DNA of 64,000 bases from Clostridia bacterium (lineage in GTDB: Bacteria > Bacillota > Clostridia > Christensenellales > Borkfalkiaceae), in contig JAFVQM010000030.1 in NCBI GenBank assembly GCA_017504795.1, positions 1-64,000 on the forward strand, read 5' to 3'. The notes under the pieces are model-generated. The model was not told where the DNA came from. It searched no databases and saw only the letters and a program-made list of their open reading frames with translations. The translations under genes and the position numbers were made by a program. Below are positions 1-8,320 of this stretch, one piece after another. Position 1 is the first letter of the stretch. Each line of letters starts with the position of its first letter.

Positions 1-1
1 A

Positions 2-151
2 AGCATCCGAGTATCCGAGCCAAGCAATAACGAGCCGAGCATCGAAGTCAGACAGCTAAACAACGACATCTCAAGAATGCTCGGCGCTCCGCAGATCGAT
101 AAGGATGCCTTACGGAAAAAGATGATGGAATGCATCAGTCTATCCAGCTGA
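2..151 (+). CDS. C-terminal end of a recombinase-like protein (5' end outside window)
   Basis: An open frame enters from the left edge and gives 49 residues before TGA at 149-151. It has a charged helical stretch (VRQLNNDISRMLGAP, then KDALRKKMMEC) that resembles the C-terminal tails of serine-recombinase-type proteins of clostridial mobile elements; that resemblance is from memory and is weak. Base use is clearly more GC-rich than the downstream genes. The last codons and the stop lie inside the tRNA remnant on the other strand, so the C-terminus seems to have been supplied by the insertion target. It could also be the edge of a chimeric contig. Confidence 0.45.
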   Translation, partial: SIRVSEPSNNEPSIEVRQLNNDISRMLGAPQIDKDALRKKMMECISLSS

Positions 152-162
152 GCTACTGGCGC
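139..162 (-). pseudogene. Truncated tRNA (5' part only), probably tRNA-Arg
   Basis: On the minus strand the bases read GCGCCAGTAGCTCAGCTGGA and onward, a perfect tRNA 5' acceptor strand plus D-arm (TAGCTCAGCTGGATAGA). The anticodon arm does not follow: sequence changes abruptly at about position 138. The GCGCC-type acceptor start fits tRNA-Arg in Bacillota, but with no anticodon the identity is inferred. It lies about 40 nt downstream of tRNA-Gly on the same strand, so it was probably the next gene of a tRNA cluster. Confidence 0.6.
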
Positions 163-202
163 ATCTTGTGTTAGCAAGTAACCCTTCCTATGCTAATATA
201 AT

Positions 203-276
203 TGGAGCGGGTGATGGGAATCGGACCCACGTAACCAGCTTGGAAGGCTGGTGTTCTACCATTGAACTACACCCGC
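203..276 (-). tRNA. tRNA-Gly (anticodon UCC)
   Basis: The minus strand folds as a complete cloverleaf. The acceptor is GCGGGTG/CACCCGC, the D-arm TAGTTCAATGGTAGAACA, the anticodon stem CCAGC/GCTGG with loop CTTCCAA (anticodon TCC), and the T-arm GTGGGTCCGATTCCCATC. The CCA end is encoded at 203-205. Confidence 0.97.
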
Positions 277-355
277 GCTTACCACACAATGCTTAGTGAT
301 TATAACAAAATCCACGGCACTTGTCAAACAAAATTAGCCTTTATTCCAAATTTTT

Positions 356-838
356 TTATACTCTTTTATTTAACGGTATAATCTTGGCGGAAACTTCCCC
401 GTCTTTTACCGTAATAAAAGCAAAAGTTTCTCTTTCGCCGTAACAAGATAGCGTTCCTGGGTTTATAAGCGTAACACCGCTAACTTCCTTTACTATCGGC
501 TTGTGCGTGTGCCCAAATAGTACCGCGCTCACGCCAACGCTTTTAGCGTATTCAGTCAACCTATTAAGGCTAGACTTTACACCGTATAAATCGCCGTGAA
601 CGGCTAAAAACTTAACCCCGTCAACGTCAAAGATAGACTGCTTTTTACAAGATAACGTAAAATCGCAATTCCCTGCAACTTTAACTATCTTATCTTCAAA
701 CTCGTATAGTTCGATAAGGTCGCTTAGCCCGTCACCTAAAAACACTATTTTATCACTGACTAAGCAGTCGCCGTACAGCCTAGATACGTTCCGCCTTTCC
801 CCGTGACTGTCTGAAAAAACGGTTAAATACTTAGCCAT
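356..838 (-). CDS. YfcE/MJ0936-type metallophosphoesterase (YsnB-like)
   Basis: This is a 160-residue cytosolic calcineurin-like phosphoesterase. It carries the five metal/active-site blocks of the YfcE family in order: SDSHG (9-13), GDGLSD (about 36), GNCD (about 57), HGDLYG (about 81) and FGHTHKP (about 108). Family members hydrolyse artificial phosphodiesters with Mn2+; the natural substrate is unsettled. Its ATG overlaps the stop of the upstream XTP pyrophosphatase, the same pairing as ysnA-ysnB in Bacillus subtilis, so the two are translationally coupled. Length is normal and all ligands are present. Confidence 0.9.
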   Translation of the reverse strand: MAKYLTVFSDSHGERRNVSRLYGDCLVSDKIVFLGDGLSDLIELYEFEDKIVKVAGNCDFTLSCKKQSIFDVDGVKFLAVHGDLYGVKSSLNRLTEYAKSVGVSAVLFGHTHKPIVKEVSGVTLINPGTLSCYGERETFAFITVKDGEVSAKIIPLNKRV

Positions 839-1409
839 TTAATTTATTCCTTAAATCACAAAGCGCGCGGTAGCGGTGCGAAACCTTGTTTTTTTCTTCG
901 TGGGTGGCTACGCCGAAAGACTTATTAAGGTCGTAACTTAAAAAGATACAGTCGTAACCAAAACCGTTTTCGCCAACTTCTTCTAATAGAATTTCGCCGT
1001 GAGTTTCGCCGTAACCCGATATAACTTCGCCGTTTTCTTTATATAATACTACGCTTGACGCGAACTTTGCCTTTCTGTTAGTTTCGCCATCTAAATTTTT
1101 AAGTAGCAAATCGCGGTTGAGTTTATCGTTGCCGTGCTCGCCAGCGTACCTAGCACTATAAACCCCGGGCGCACCGTCAAGCGCGTCAACAAGCAAACCG
1201 CTGTCGTCGGCAAGCACGTCCTTTTTAAGAATTTTGCTTACCGTTTGCGCTTTTATAAGCGCGTTTTCGTAAAAGGTAGAACCCGTTTCGTCAACGTCGC
1301 CATCAAAACCCGCTTCTTTCATAGAAACGATTTTATAACTACCACCTAGTATTGATTTTATTTCTTCTAACTTGCCTTTATTAGAAGACGCTACTACTAA
1401 CTCTTTCAT
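831..1409 (-). CDS. rdgB: XTP/dITP pyrophosphatase (RdgB/HAM1, YsnA-like), internal start within the MATE frame
   Basis: 192 residues starting MKELVVASSNKGKLEE. The enzyme hydrolyses non-canonical purine triphosphates (dITP, XTP) to monophosphates, protecting DNA and RNA. Family marks are SSNKGK at the start, DDSGL with the substrate Asp (ADDSGLLVDAL), GVYSARY, FGYDCIF and SHRYRAL near the C-terminus. An AAGGGG Shine-Dalgarno lies 5 nt before this ATG, so a free enzyme is probably made by internal initiation besides any fusion product. The next gene (phosphoesterase) overlaps its stop. Family assignment is secure; which product dominates is not. Confidence 0.9.
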   Translation of the reverse strand: MKELVVASSNKGKLEEIKSILGGSYKIVSMKEAGFDGDVDETGSTFYENALIKAQTVSKILKKDVLADDSGLLVDALDGAPGVYSARYAGEHGNDKLNRDLLLKNLDGETNRKAKFASSVVLYKENGEVISGYGETHGEILLEEVGENGFGYDCIFLSYDLNKSFGVATHEEKNKVSHRYRALCDLRNKLNG

Positions 1410-2753
1410 ATTTTCCCCTTTTTTCATTTTCGATAAAAAGTGCAAGCAAAACGGCAAACTTACAAGTGATGAAATCACGTCCGCTATCGGTTGCGCTATT
1501 TGAATACCTAAAAGACCTAACCTACTTTCAAGCACGATAAGTAGCGGAATAAACGCTAGCCCCGACCTTAGCATTGATAAAAAACTTGCCCGCCCAGAGT
1601 GAAAAGTGCTTTGAAATAGCATATTCGACACGATAGACACAGGCATAAATATAACGCCGATTGATGCAAACCTTAAAGCGAGATAGCCAACGTCTATAAC
1701 GCTTTGTTCTTTTTGGAATAAACTTATTATAAACTCTGGAAATATCATTCCGGGTATTGATAATATAGTAACTAAGCACGAGCCGAATAACGTTGTAAAT
1801 ATAACGCTTTTTCTAACCCGATCGTAACGCTTTGCTTGATAGTTAAACGACGATACCGGTTGAAACCCTTGCCCTATTCCAAGCCCAACGAAAGCAATTA
1901 AACTAATGTACTTATTAACGACGCCCATTGCAGCGATAGTCGCGTCGCCATACGGCTTAGATATATTGTTAAGTAGCCCACCCGATATAGACGTTAAGCC
2001 TTGGCGTATAAACGACGGAAAGCCCACCTTCATAAACGCCAAATACTCTTTAACGTTTTTAGAAACGTACTTAACAGAGAGTTTACTTTGCGCAAACTTT
2101 TTATACATAATAAAAAGTATTACAAAACTTATGAACTGCGAAACGGCTGTTGCAATGCCCGCACCAAGAACCCCTATTTTAAGTACGGAAACGAGCAAAT
2201 AGTCACCGAAAATGTTTAGCAAACCGCCAGAGCCTAAACCTATCATAGCGTAAAAGGCTTTGCCTTCGTATCGCAAACAGTTGTTCATTACGAGCGAACC
2301 CATTATAAACGGAGTTGCAACTAAAACGCAAGTGCCGTACTCGATGGCGTACGGAAGTATGGTTTCGGTGCTACCTAAAAACCGCATAAACGGAGTGATA
2401 AAGATAAGCCCTAAAATTGATAAAATAACGCCTATGAAAACGCCTACGTAAAAGGCGGACGACGCGTATTTCGACGCTTCCTTTATATCCTTATTAGCAA
2501 GGTATTTAGAAACGAAAACGCCCGCGCCGTGCCCAAACATAAACGCCACCGCTTGAATAATGCATTGTAAGGTAAAAAGAACGCTTATTGCTCCTTGCGC
2601 ACTTTCACCAAGCGTTCCTACGAAGTAGGTATCCGCTAAGTTGTATATGCTGGTTATAAGCATAGAAATAGTAGTTGGAATACCAAGCGATATTATGAGT
2701 TTGGAAACGGGTGTCTCCGTCATTTTTTTATAGTGTAAACTTGCCTTATCCAT
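831..2753 (-). CDS. MATE multidrug exporter fused in frame to RdgB/HAM1 XTP pyrophosphatase
   Basis: One uninterrupted frame of 640 codons. Residues 1-448 are a complete MATE-family Na+/H+ antiporter with about 12 membrane segments (start TETPVSKLIISLGIPTTISM). Residues 449-640 are a complete RdgB protein (VVASSNKGKLEEIKS). There is no linker, and the MATE part is already of normal family length, so this looks like loss of the MATE stop codon. The ATG at 2753 was chosen because the longer in-frame TTG start lies inside the terminator of the upstream gene. No Shine-Dalgarno precedes it; TATAAT at 2772-2777 could be its -10 box. The enzyme half would face the cytosol. Confidence 0.85.
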   Translation of the reverse strand: MDKASLHYKKMTETPVSKLIISLGIPTTISMLITSIYNLADTYFVGTLGESAQGAISVLFTLQCIIQAVAFMFGHGAGVFVSKYLANKDIKEASKYASSAFYVGVFIGVILSILGLIFITPFMRFLGSTETILPYAIEYGTCVLVATPFIMGSLVMNNCLRYEGKAFYAMIGLGSGGLLNIFGDYLLVSVLKIGVLGAGIATAVSQFISFVILFIMYKKFAQSKLSVKYVSKNVKEYLAFMKVGFPSFIRQGLTSISGGLLNNISKPYGDATIAAMGVVNKYISLIAFVGLGIGQGFQPVSSFNYQAKRYDRVRKSVIFTTLFGSCLVTILSIPGMIFPEFIISLFQKEQSVIDVGYLALRFASIGVIFMPVSIVSNMLFQSTFHSGRASFLSMLRSGLAFIPLLIVLESRLGLLGIQIAQPIADVISSLVSLPFCLHFLSKMKKGENMKELVVASSNKGKLEEIKSILGGSYKIVSMKEAGFDGDVDETGSTFYENALIKAQTVSKILKKDVLADDSGLLVDALDGAPGVYSARYAGEHGNDKLNRDLLLKNLDGETNRKAKFASSVVLYKENGEVISGYGETHGEILLEEVGENGFGYDCIFLSYDLNKSFGVATHEEKNKVSHRYRALCDLRNKLNG

Positions 2754-2779
2754 AGAAAGAACTATACCACAATTATATG

Positions 2780-2807
2780 AAAAAGGCAATCACTTTAAGT
2801 GATTGCC
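2780..2807 (-). terminator. Intrinsic terminator of the GH20-GH2 operon
   Basis: A perfect 10-bp hairpin (GGCAATCACT, loop TTA, AGTGATTGCC) is followed on the minus strand by a run of five T. It sits 14 nt after the GH2 stop. Confidence 0.85.
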
Positions 2808-2820
2808 GAAAAAATTTCAA

Positions 2821-5800
2821 TTATTTTTCTATTAAGTTTACGATAAACTTATCAAGTACGGGGTTAACGCCCAAGCACCCGTCTAAGCAAGAAAGAGTAG
2901 TTAAAATAACTTCGCCCTTGCCGTGCTTTTTCAAACCTGCAACAAGCCTATGCTGTTTGTGAAGGTTGTATTTCGGGTCGTTTCCGTTTTTGTATTGATA
3001 TAAAATTTCTTCCGCCCCGTCCCAGTCAAACTTAAACCAAGCGGTAAGGTCTTGATAGCCCATTTCCTTATTGTAGAAGTTTTGGAAATCAAACTCGTCG
3101 AACTCGGCGGTGAACTTATTATCTTTGTTTCTGTAAACTAAGTTGTTAGCGGCAACTTCTTCTTCAAGCGTATGAATTCTAAACACGATATCTTCGCCAA
3201 GAATATTAAGCGGTTTATTAGTAACCACTATAAGCCTTGCACCGTTAAACGCTAAATCTTCGAGTTCTTCTTTGTTATAATAGAAATAATCGTCGTCAAC
3301 GAAAATTACGTTTTCGTCAACTTTTCCCGAACAAATTTCACTAATTTTTTGAACTCTATCACCGTAAAGTAAGGGGGTAACGCTTGCTTTTTCAACGAGT
3401 TTTTTAGTGATGTAGATAACTTCGTCAAACGTTTCTTCGTTTTCACAAACCATTTTAGAAACCACTTTAATCTCGCCGTAATATCCGCTAGGAACAACCG
3501 TTATAACTTCGCCAAGATAGGTTGACGAAACGGCTTTCGCAACGCCATCTATTTTATACGAATACTTTTCTTCGCCGTTTAGGTACACGCTGATATACGC
3601 AGTAACTTGTTTATCGGTAGGCAAATCGTTAAGCGCGTAAACTTCCGTTTCAACGCTTGCGTTTTCGTAAACTACGTACTTATCACGCCTTAAACTTAAA
3701 CGAACGGGGATATTTGCTTCCTTAAACGAATAATACGCTGGCTTTGGTATTCTATCAACGTCAACTAGCGTCTTCGTCCAACCGCACGGCCACGCGTCGA
3801 TTAAAAGATGAACTGCGGTGCTCTCGATATAATCTACCCTTCTTCTTAAAATGTGAACGTAGTTTTTAGTTGCAACTCTTTGCCACTCACGGCTAGCATC
3901 TATCCACTCGCGACAAGTATTCGGCTCAGGGAAGAAATTGCCGTGCATACGGTAGCATTGTTGTTTGGCAATAGGAACTGGCGACCACTCGTCGTCAATA
4001 TTTTCAGGATACCAGTCGCTAGGACAATACTTTTTCATAAGTTCGTAGCGGTCAAGCCCGTCAACACCGAACTCACCGCAACCCGTCATCCAGTCGGGGC
4101 GAATAGGCGGAATATATCCCTTTATGAGTTTACCGCTAGGCATACCGTGTGATATATACCAGTAAGTGTAGCAGTGAAAATCACTTATACCGTGCGTTTT
4201 TTCTACGGGGGCGTAGTCGCCTTCGTTGTATTTTAGCACGCGCTTGGGGTTATAAATTTCAACTACTTCTTTTGCCGAGTTAAAGAACTTTTCTATCTCG
4301 TACCTTGAAAGGTTATACTGCTCTTTTCCCCACGCCGTTTTATCTAGCGTTTCGTTACAGAAAGTTTCAACTATAACCGACGGGTGATTGCGAGTTAAAA
4401 GTTCCATTTCTCGAACTTGTTTAAGCGCCTCGCCTACCGCACTTGGCTTTAAGTAACTAAATAGCGGAAAGTCGCTTTGGCAAAGCATACCCGTCATATC
4501 AAAATAGGTGTAAATATCGCTAAATACGGGGCGTTGCGTCATACGATAATAGTTAAGCCCCGCCACTTTCGCTATCAAAATATCGTCTAAAAGTTGGTCG
4601 TAGTCGTTACGAATAACGCATAAAGGTAAATGCCCCATTTCGTTCGTGCCACGAAGAATTATTCTCTCGTTGTTGAGATAGAAAGCGCCTTTCGGAGTGC
4701 TATTTTCGTCCATAAAAAACTTTCTCATACCAAAATGAGTTTGCTTTTTAGAAACTACGTTTCCTTTCTCGTCGGTTAGCGTTACGGTAACTTCGTATAA
4801 GTATGGAGTTTTTTGCGTCCACGTCTTAAAGTTTTTAAGGGTGAATTTTTGAGTTAAATAGTTTTCGTCACAAGTAAAGGGGTCAGTCTTACCTTCAACG
4901 TTATCGAATATAACTTCTTTGAAGTTTCTACCTTCTATCGTGTAAAAAACTTTATAGTTAAGCGTTTTGTAAGCGTAGGTAAATACCGTAGTATTTATGG
5001 TAATTTCGCCCGTATCGATATCGGTGTCAACGAAAATATCGGTTATACGGCTAGCGTTTACCGTTAAAAGTTTAACCTTGCCGTATATTCCTGCACCTGC
5101 CGGGCAGTGGTGCCAACCGAGCATAGGCTCGTCGTAACCAAAGTGGGTTGCACCGTAAATTTTGTCGCCGTAGTGGGGCTTACCGTCAACCGTGCAAGCG
5201 GTAGAAGTTAAGTCGTTTTTAACTACGATAAGTAGGTCGTTTTTGCCGTTTTTAACGTTTTGCGTTATGTCTATACTAAACGGCGCGAAAAAGCCCGTAT
5301 GCCTACCAACTAGCCTACCGTTTAGGTAAACTTCGGCTATATAGTCAACCGCTTCAAAGTCTAAAACGTAAAACTTTCCACACTCTTTATGAGCGTTTAT
5401 CTCGGCTTTATAAAAAGCGTTCCACCTACCGTCAGGCCCTACGTAGTGGGGAATTTTTACATCTTCCCACTCACCCTTTCCAGATAGAACGGAGAAAAAG
5501 TCAAGTTTATCGTCTTCTGTTTCTTTCCTAAACTTAAAGTCTACTAATTGAATTCCGTCACTTTCAACTTTTTGAGCGTAGTTTTCAAGAAAAGGAAGAT
5601 AGTATTTTTTGAGTTCTTCTTTCTCTTTAAGAAAGTTTTGATATTCCTTTTCTTCGTTAAAAATAGGCGATTTTAACCCGTACTTTTCGGCTGTTGTGTT
5701 GAGCGCTACGTGGTTTATGGTTGGCGGAAGAATTTCTTTAAGGCGCTTAACTTCACCCGTCATTTTCTTACCGCCTGCCGCTATTTGAATAAACCTATCC

Positions 5801-5829
5801 TTTTCTTGATTGTTTTTAATAGTTTTCAT
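2821..5829 (-). CDS. Glycoside hydrolase family 2 (beta-galactosidase-like), cytosolic
   Basis: 1002 residues with no signal peptide. Domain order fits GH2: jelly-roll sugar-binding domain (about 100-260, with AEVYLNGRLVGRHTGFF), Ig-like domain (about 265-370), TIM barrel (about 375-690), then beta-rich C-terminal domains. The acid/base is Glu493 in FCNE and the probable nucleophile Glu586 in GCGEFG. GH2 enzymes release beta-linked galactose, glucuronic acid, mannose or arabinose; sequence alone does not settle which. The GAGG ribosome site overlaps the end of the GH20 gene and the stop/start overlap is TAATG, so the two are coupled and probably act on the same oligosaccharide after import. 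Confidence 0.88.
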   Translation of the reverse strand: MKTIKNNQEKDRFIQIAAGGKKMTGEVKRLKEILPPTINHVALNTTAEKYGLKSPIFNEEKEYQNFLKEKEELKKYYLPFLENYAQKVESDGIQLVDFKFRKETEDDKLDFFSVLSGKGEWEDVKIPHYVGPDGRWNAFYKAEINAHKECGKFYVLDFEAVDYIAEVYLNGRLVGRHTGFFAPFSIDITQNVKNGKNDLLIVVKNDLTSTACTVDGKPHYGDKIYGATHFGYDEPMLGWHHCPAGAGIYGKVKLLTVNASRITDIFVDTDIDTGEITINTTVFTYAYKTLNYKVFYTIEGRNFKEVIFDNVEGKTDPFTCDENYLTQKFTLKNFKTWTQKTPYLYEVTVTLTDEKGNVVSKKQTHFGMRKFFMDENSTPKGAFYLNNERIILRGTNEMGHLPLCVIRNDYDQLLDDILIAKVAGLNYYRMTQRPVFSDIYTYFDMTGMLCQSDFPLFSYLKPSAVGEALKQVREMELLTRNHPSVIVETFCNETLDKTAWGKEQYNLSRYEIEKFFNSAKEVVEIYNPKRVLKYNEGDYAPVEKTHGISDFHCYTYWYISHGMPSGKLIKGYIPPIRPDWMTGCGEFGVDGLDRYELMKKYCPSDWYPENIDDEWSPVPIAKQQCYRMHGNFFPEPNTCREWIDASREWQRVATKNYVHILRRRVDYIESTAVHLLIDAWPCGWTKTLVDVDRIPKPAYYSFKEANIPVRLSLRRDKYVVYENASVETEVYALNDLPTDKQVTAYISVYLNGEEKYSYKIDGVAKAVSSTYLGEVITVVPSGYYGEIKVVSKMVCENEETFDEVIYITKKLVEKASVTPLLYGDRVQKISEICSGKVDENVIFVDDDYFYYNKEELEDLAFNGARLIVVTNKPLNILGEDIVFRIHTLEEEVAANNLVYRNKDNKFTAEFDEFDFQNFYNKEMGYQDLTAWFKFDWDGAEEILYQYKNGNDPKYNLHKQHRLVAGLKKHGKGEVILTTLSCLDGCLGVNPVLDKFIVNLIEK

Positions 5830-7703
5830 TATTTTAATTCCTCAAACGTAACTTCTATCGTGTGTAATTCTTTGCAAAGACTTGCGTCGCTTACGTGCTT
5901 AACGCCGTCGTCGTAACCCATTTCGGCAAAGCGCGTGTCGTCGCGAAGAATTTTGTATTCGTTTTTAACGAAACCACGTACCTTTTTAACCGAACTTGCA
6001 ACGTAACTTTCGCCGTTTGCTTTATAGCGGAAGTGCGTTGGGTACATAGCGCCTTCACCAAAAGTGCTAAATATAAGTTTTTTGAGTTTTTTGTCTTTCA
6101 TTTTAACGCGGTGGTTGTAGCAACCGCCAACGTCAAATAGCACCGCGCCACACTTCATACCGCCTTTGTATAAAAGTTCACACTCGCCGTCTTCGTACTC
6201 TACTTCAACGATAACTCTCGGCGTTGCGTAAGACTCTGGTAGCATAAGGTCTAAGGTTAAAACACCGAAACTACTATCGTCTTTTAAGTTTTCTTCAATT
6301 TTATCTAAAAGTTCAAATTTACCCTTGAACTTTCCTTCAAATCTATCTCCGTTGCTTACTATCCCTTCACGGTATTTAGCCCAAAGATAATCGCCGTTAT
6401 TTTTAATTTCTTTCAAACTTTCTCTTACGAATTTAACGGTTTGTAAAATTTGAGACTTGTCTTTTTTATCAAAATAATCAACGCTTGCCCTTTGCATTAA
6501 AAGCCCTAAATACTGCTCTAAAACGTAGGAGTAGATATCGAGTAAAACGTCTTTTATCTCACCGTCACTCGCCCTATTGATACCTTCTTTTAATTTGGGT
6601 AAAGCGTACTTTAACGTATCTCTTGCGATAAACTTTACAAGATAATCACACTCTGATTTTTTAGTAATATCGCCAAAACCAGACGTGCCTATCACGTTAA
6701 GCGAAGATATAACTTCGGCAACTTCTCTATCTTGAAGGTAACTAGCGTAAACGGATACTTTATCTTCCTTTTTCACTTCACCTTTCCAAAGTTTTCCAGC
6801 GTAAATTACGCATGGATACGAACCGTGATAGAAAGACTCACTTCTCTCCCAAGCCGTCATTAACGCGCCTATAGGGTGATATTTGGTAGCGTAGTCGTAA
6901 AAACTGTCTATCGAATAGGTTGACGATGCGCGATGCGAATACCCGCAGAATATATACTTAATACCGAGTTTATCATAAAGCGCAAACCAGTCCTTTTTAA
7001 CGCGGTTAGTCCAGTGCCCACCGGGTTCGTCTTGCACGAACATATAGTTCCAGTTGCACATTATAATATCTCTTGGCAAACTTTCAACCACGTCGAAATA
7101 TTCAAAAAAGTCGTCCCACATCATCATGGTTTTACCAAGTGATGAAATCAGTTCGTGAACGTGTAAAACGTACTTTAAGAAAAGGTCTTTCGCGGGTTCG
7201 CCGTTTTTAATTCTTTCTTGGCATTTTTCACACACGGCAAAGTTAAACGTTTCGTCAAGCCCAACGTGAACGAATTTTCCCGGGAAAAGCGCAACCACTT
7301 CTTTTACGTAAGTGTCCATAAACGATATGAAGTCGGGATTAGAAACGCAACCGCAAGTGTATTTATGCCCGTAGAGTTTTCTACCCACTTCAAACTCGTC
7401 TTTCTCGGCAAGTGGAATAAGATTTTCATAACTAAAAAACTTTTCTAAATGCCCTAGCGTTTCAAGTGCGGGAACAACGTCAAGCCCTTTATCCGTAGCG
7501 TAGTTAATTATTTTTGTAATCTCTTCTTCCGAATAGGTGTCCGTTTCGCTAAAAAACTGAAAACTTTTAGTTCTTACGGCGTTTTCAAGATATAAAAACA
7601 AGGTGTTGTAACCGCCTTTAACGGCAAGGTCAATGTACGAAAAAACGTAAGGTAAATTCTCTTTTTGTCTGGCAAGGTCAATTTGCAGTGCTCTAATTTC
7701 CAT
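5829..7703 (-). CDS. Glycoside hydrolase family 20-like beta-N-acetylhexosaminidase
   Basis: 624 residues, no signal peptide, so probably cytosolic. A TIM barrel starts at the N-terminus (IDLARQKENLPYVFSYIDLA). The GH20 catalytic Asp-Glu pair is at 150-151 (VHVGLDETFNF), preceded by GHLEKFF. In GH20 the Asp orients the substrate acetamido group, which acts as nucleophile, and the Glu is the acid. The C-terminal about 200 residues are beta-rich and unassigned. It has a strong AAGGAG ribosome site and is the first gene of the GH20-GH2 operon, which suggests stepwise removal of GlcNAc/GalNAc and a second sugar from host- or milk-type glycans (inference). Confidence 0.82.
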   Translation of the reverse strand: MEIRALQIDLARQKENLPYVFSYIDLAVKGGYNTLFLYLENAVRTKSFQFFSETDTYSEEEITKIINYATDKGLDVVPALETLGHLEKFFSYENLIPLAEKDEFEVGRKLYGHKYTCGCVSNPDFISFMDTYVKEVVALFPGKFVHVGLDETFNFAVCEKCQERIKNGEPAKDLFLKYVLHVHELISSLGKTMMMWDDFFEYFDVVESLPRDIIMCNWNYMFVQDEPGGHWTNRVKKDWFALYDKLGIKYIFCGYSHRASSTYSIDSFYDYATKYHPIGALMTAWERSESFYHGSYPCVIYAGKLWKGEVKKEDKVSVYASYLQDREVAEVISSLNVIGTSGFGDITKKSECDYLVKFIARDTLKYALPKLKEGINRASDGEIKDVLLDIYSYVLEQYLGLLMQRASVDYFDKKDKSQILQTVKFVRESLKEIKNNGDYLWAKYREGIVSNGDRFEGKFKGKFELLDKIEENLKDDSSFGVLTLDLMLPESYATPRVIVEVEYEDGECELLYKGGMKCGAVLFDVGGCYNHRVKMKDKKLKKLIFSTFGEGAMYPTHFRYKANGESYVASSVKKVRGFVKNEYKILRDDTRFAEMGYDDGVKHVSDASLCKELHTIEVTFEELK

Positions 7704-7718
7704 AAAAACTCCTTATAA

Positions 7719-7737
7719 ATACCGCTTTTAGCGGTAT
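7719..7737. promoter_or_regulatory. Palindromic operator-like site at the glycosidase promoter
   Basis: A perfect 8-bp inverted repeat (ATACCGCT, 3-nt spacer, AGCGGTAT) lies at about +1 to +19 relative to the predicted promoter and just before the GH20 ribosome site. The position suits a LacI-type repressor operator; as RNA it could also be a leader hairpin. No regulator gene is adjacent. Confidence 0.4.
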
Positions 7738-7744
7738 CGTATTA

Positions 7745-7773
7745 AATATAACACATACGCGCGCTAAAATCAA
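7745..7773 (-). promoter_or_regulatory. Promoter of the GH20-GH2 operon
   Basis: TTGATT (7768-7773), 17-bp spacer, TATATT (7745-7750) on the minus strand, upstream of the GH20 gene. Confidence 0.55.
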
Positions 7774-7784
7774 GGCAAAAACAA

Positions 7785-7810
7785 ATAAAAAAACGCCTAT
7801 TTAGGCGTTT
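7785..7810 (-). terminator. Intrinsic terminator after the GtrA gene
   Basis: Hairpin AAACGCCTA/TAGGCGTTT with a 2-nt loop, followed on the minus strand by a T run, 6 nt past the gtrA-like stop. Confidence 0.8.
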
Positions 7811-7815
7811 TATCA

Positions 7816-8217
7816 TTATTTTTTCAAGGTGTTTTCTTGATTTTTATAAACCACGAACTTACAGTATAAAAATTCAAGAACGAAGTTACATAGTAGCGTT
7901 ATAATAAACACTAAATTCCCGTCAACTCCACCCGTTTCGGCAAGGTTGCCAAGATAAGTAGATAACGGCGTAAACACTAAATAGAATAAAAATACTTTGA
8001 GCATTGCGATAGGAACGTTTGCGGCAGACTTAAAGGTAAAGCGCTTGTTAAACGTGAAATTCCAAAGTACCGATAGAATAAGTGACGGAAGATACGCAAG
8101 CCAGTAATCAAGGTGCAAAACGTTAAAAAGTAGCGCGTAAACTACCGTTTCGATAACGCCTGCCGAGATTGAAAATAGTGTAAACTTTACAATTTGAATT
8201 AAATTTTGCTTTTTCAT
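7816..8217 (-). CDS. GtrA-like membrane protein
   Basis: 133 residues with four predicted membrane helices: about 10-30, 36-56, 70-92 and 100-122. It has the GtrA family signature around FNFxxNKRFTFKS after helix 2 (here NFTFNKRFTFKS). GtrA proteins are thought to help move polyprenyl-phosphate-linked sugars across the membrane for glucosylation of surface polymers. It is transcribed alone, with its own terminator. The promoter puts the -10 box 6 nt before the ATG and there is no Shine-Dalgarno, so the mRNA is probably leaderless. Confidence 0.85.
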   Translation of the reverse strand: MKKQNLIQIVKFTLFSISAGVIETVVYALLFNVLHLDYWLAYLPSLILSVLWNFTFNKRFTFKSAANVPIAMLKVFLFYLVFTPLSTYLGNLAETGGVDGNLVFIITLLCNFVLEFLYCKFVVYKNQENTLKK

Positions 8218-8223
8218 ATCTTT

Positions 8224-8252
8224 ATTTTATCATTTTATTTTACCTATTTCAA
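8224..8252 (-). promoter_or_regulatory. Promoter for a leaderless gtrA-like mRNA
   Basis: TTGAAA (8247-8252), 17-bp spacer, TAAAAT (8224-8229). The ATG starts 6 nt downstream, at the expected +1. Confidence 0.6.
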
Positions 8253-8294
8253 TTTAGAAAATGAAAAAAAGCAATATTGTGCAACTGCAAAATT

Positions 8295-8316
8295 AAAACG
8301 CCCTGGTGGGCGTTTT
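8295..8316 (-). terminator. Intrinsic terminator after the sugar isomerase pair
   Basis: AAAACGCCC, loop TGGT, GGGCGTTTT. It lies just past the stop of the downstream isomerase-like gene. The T tract on the minus strand is short. Confidence 0.7.
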
Positions 8317-8320
8317 GATA

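Noticed and set aside
2754..2789. Longer TTG start for the MATE gene
   Set aside because: It begins inside the hairpin terminator of the upstream operon, and the MATE family alignment starts at the downstream ATG.
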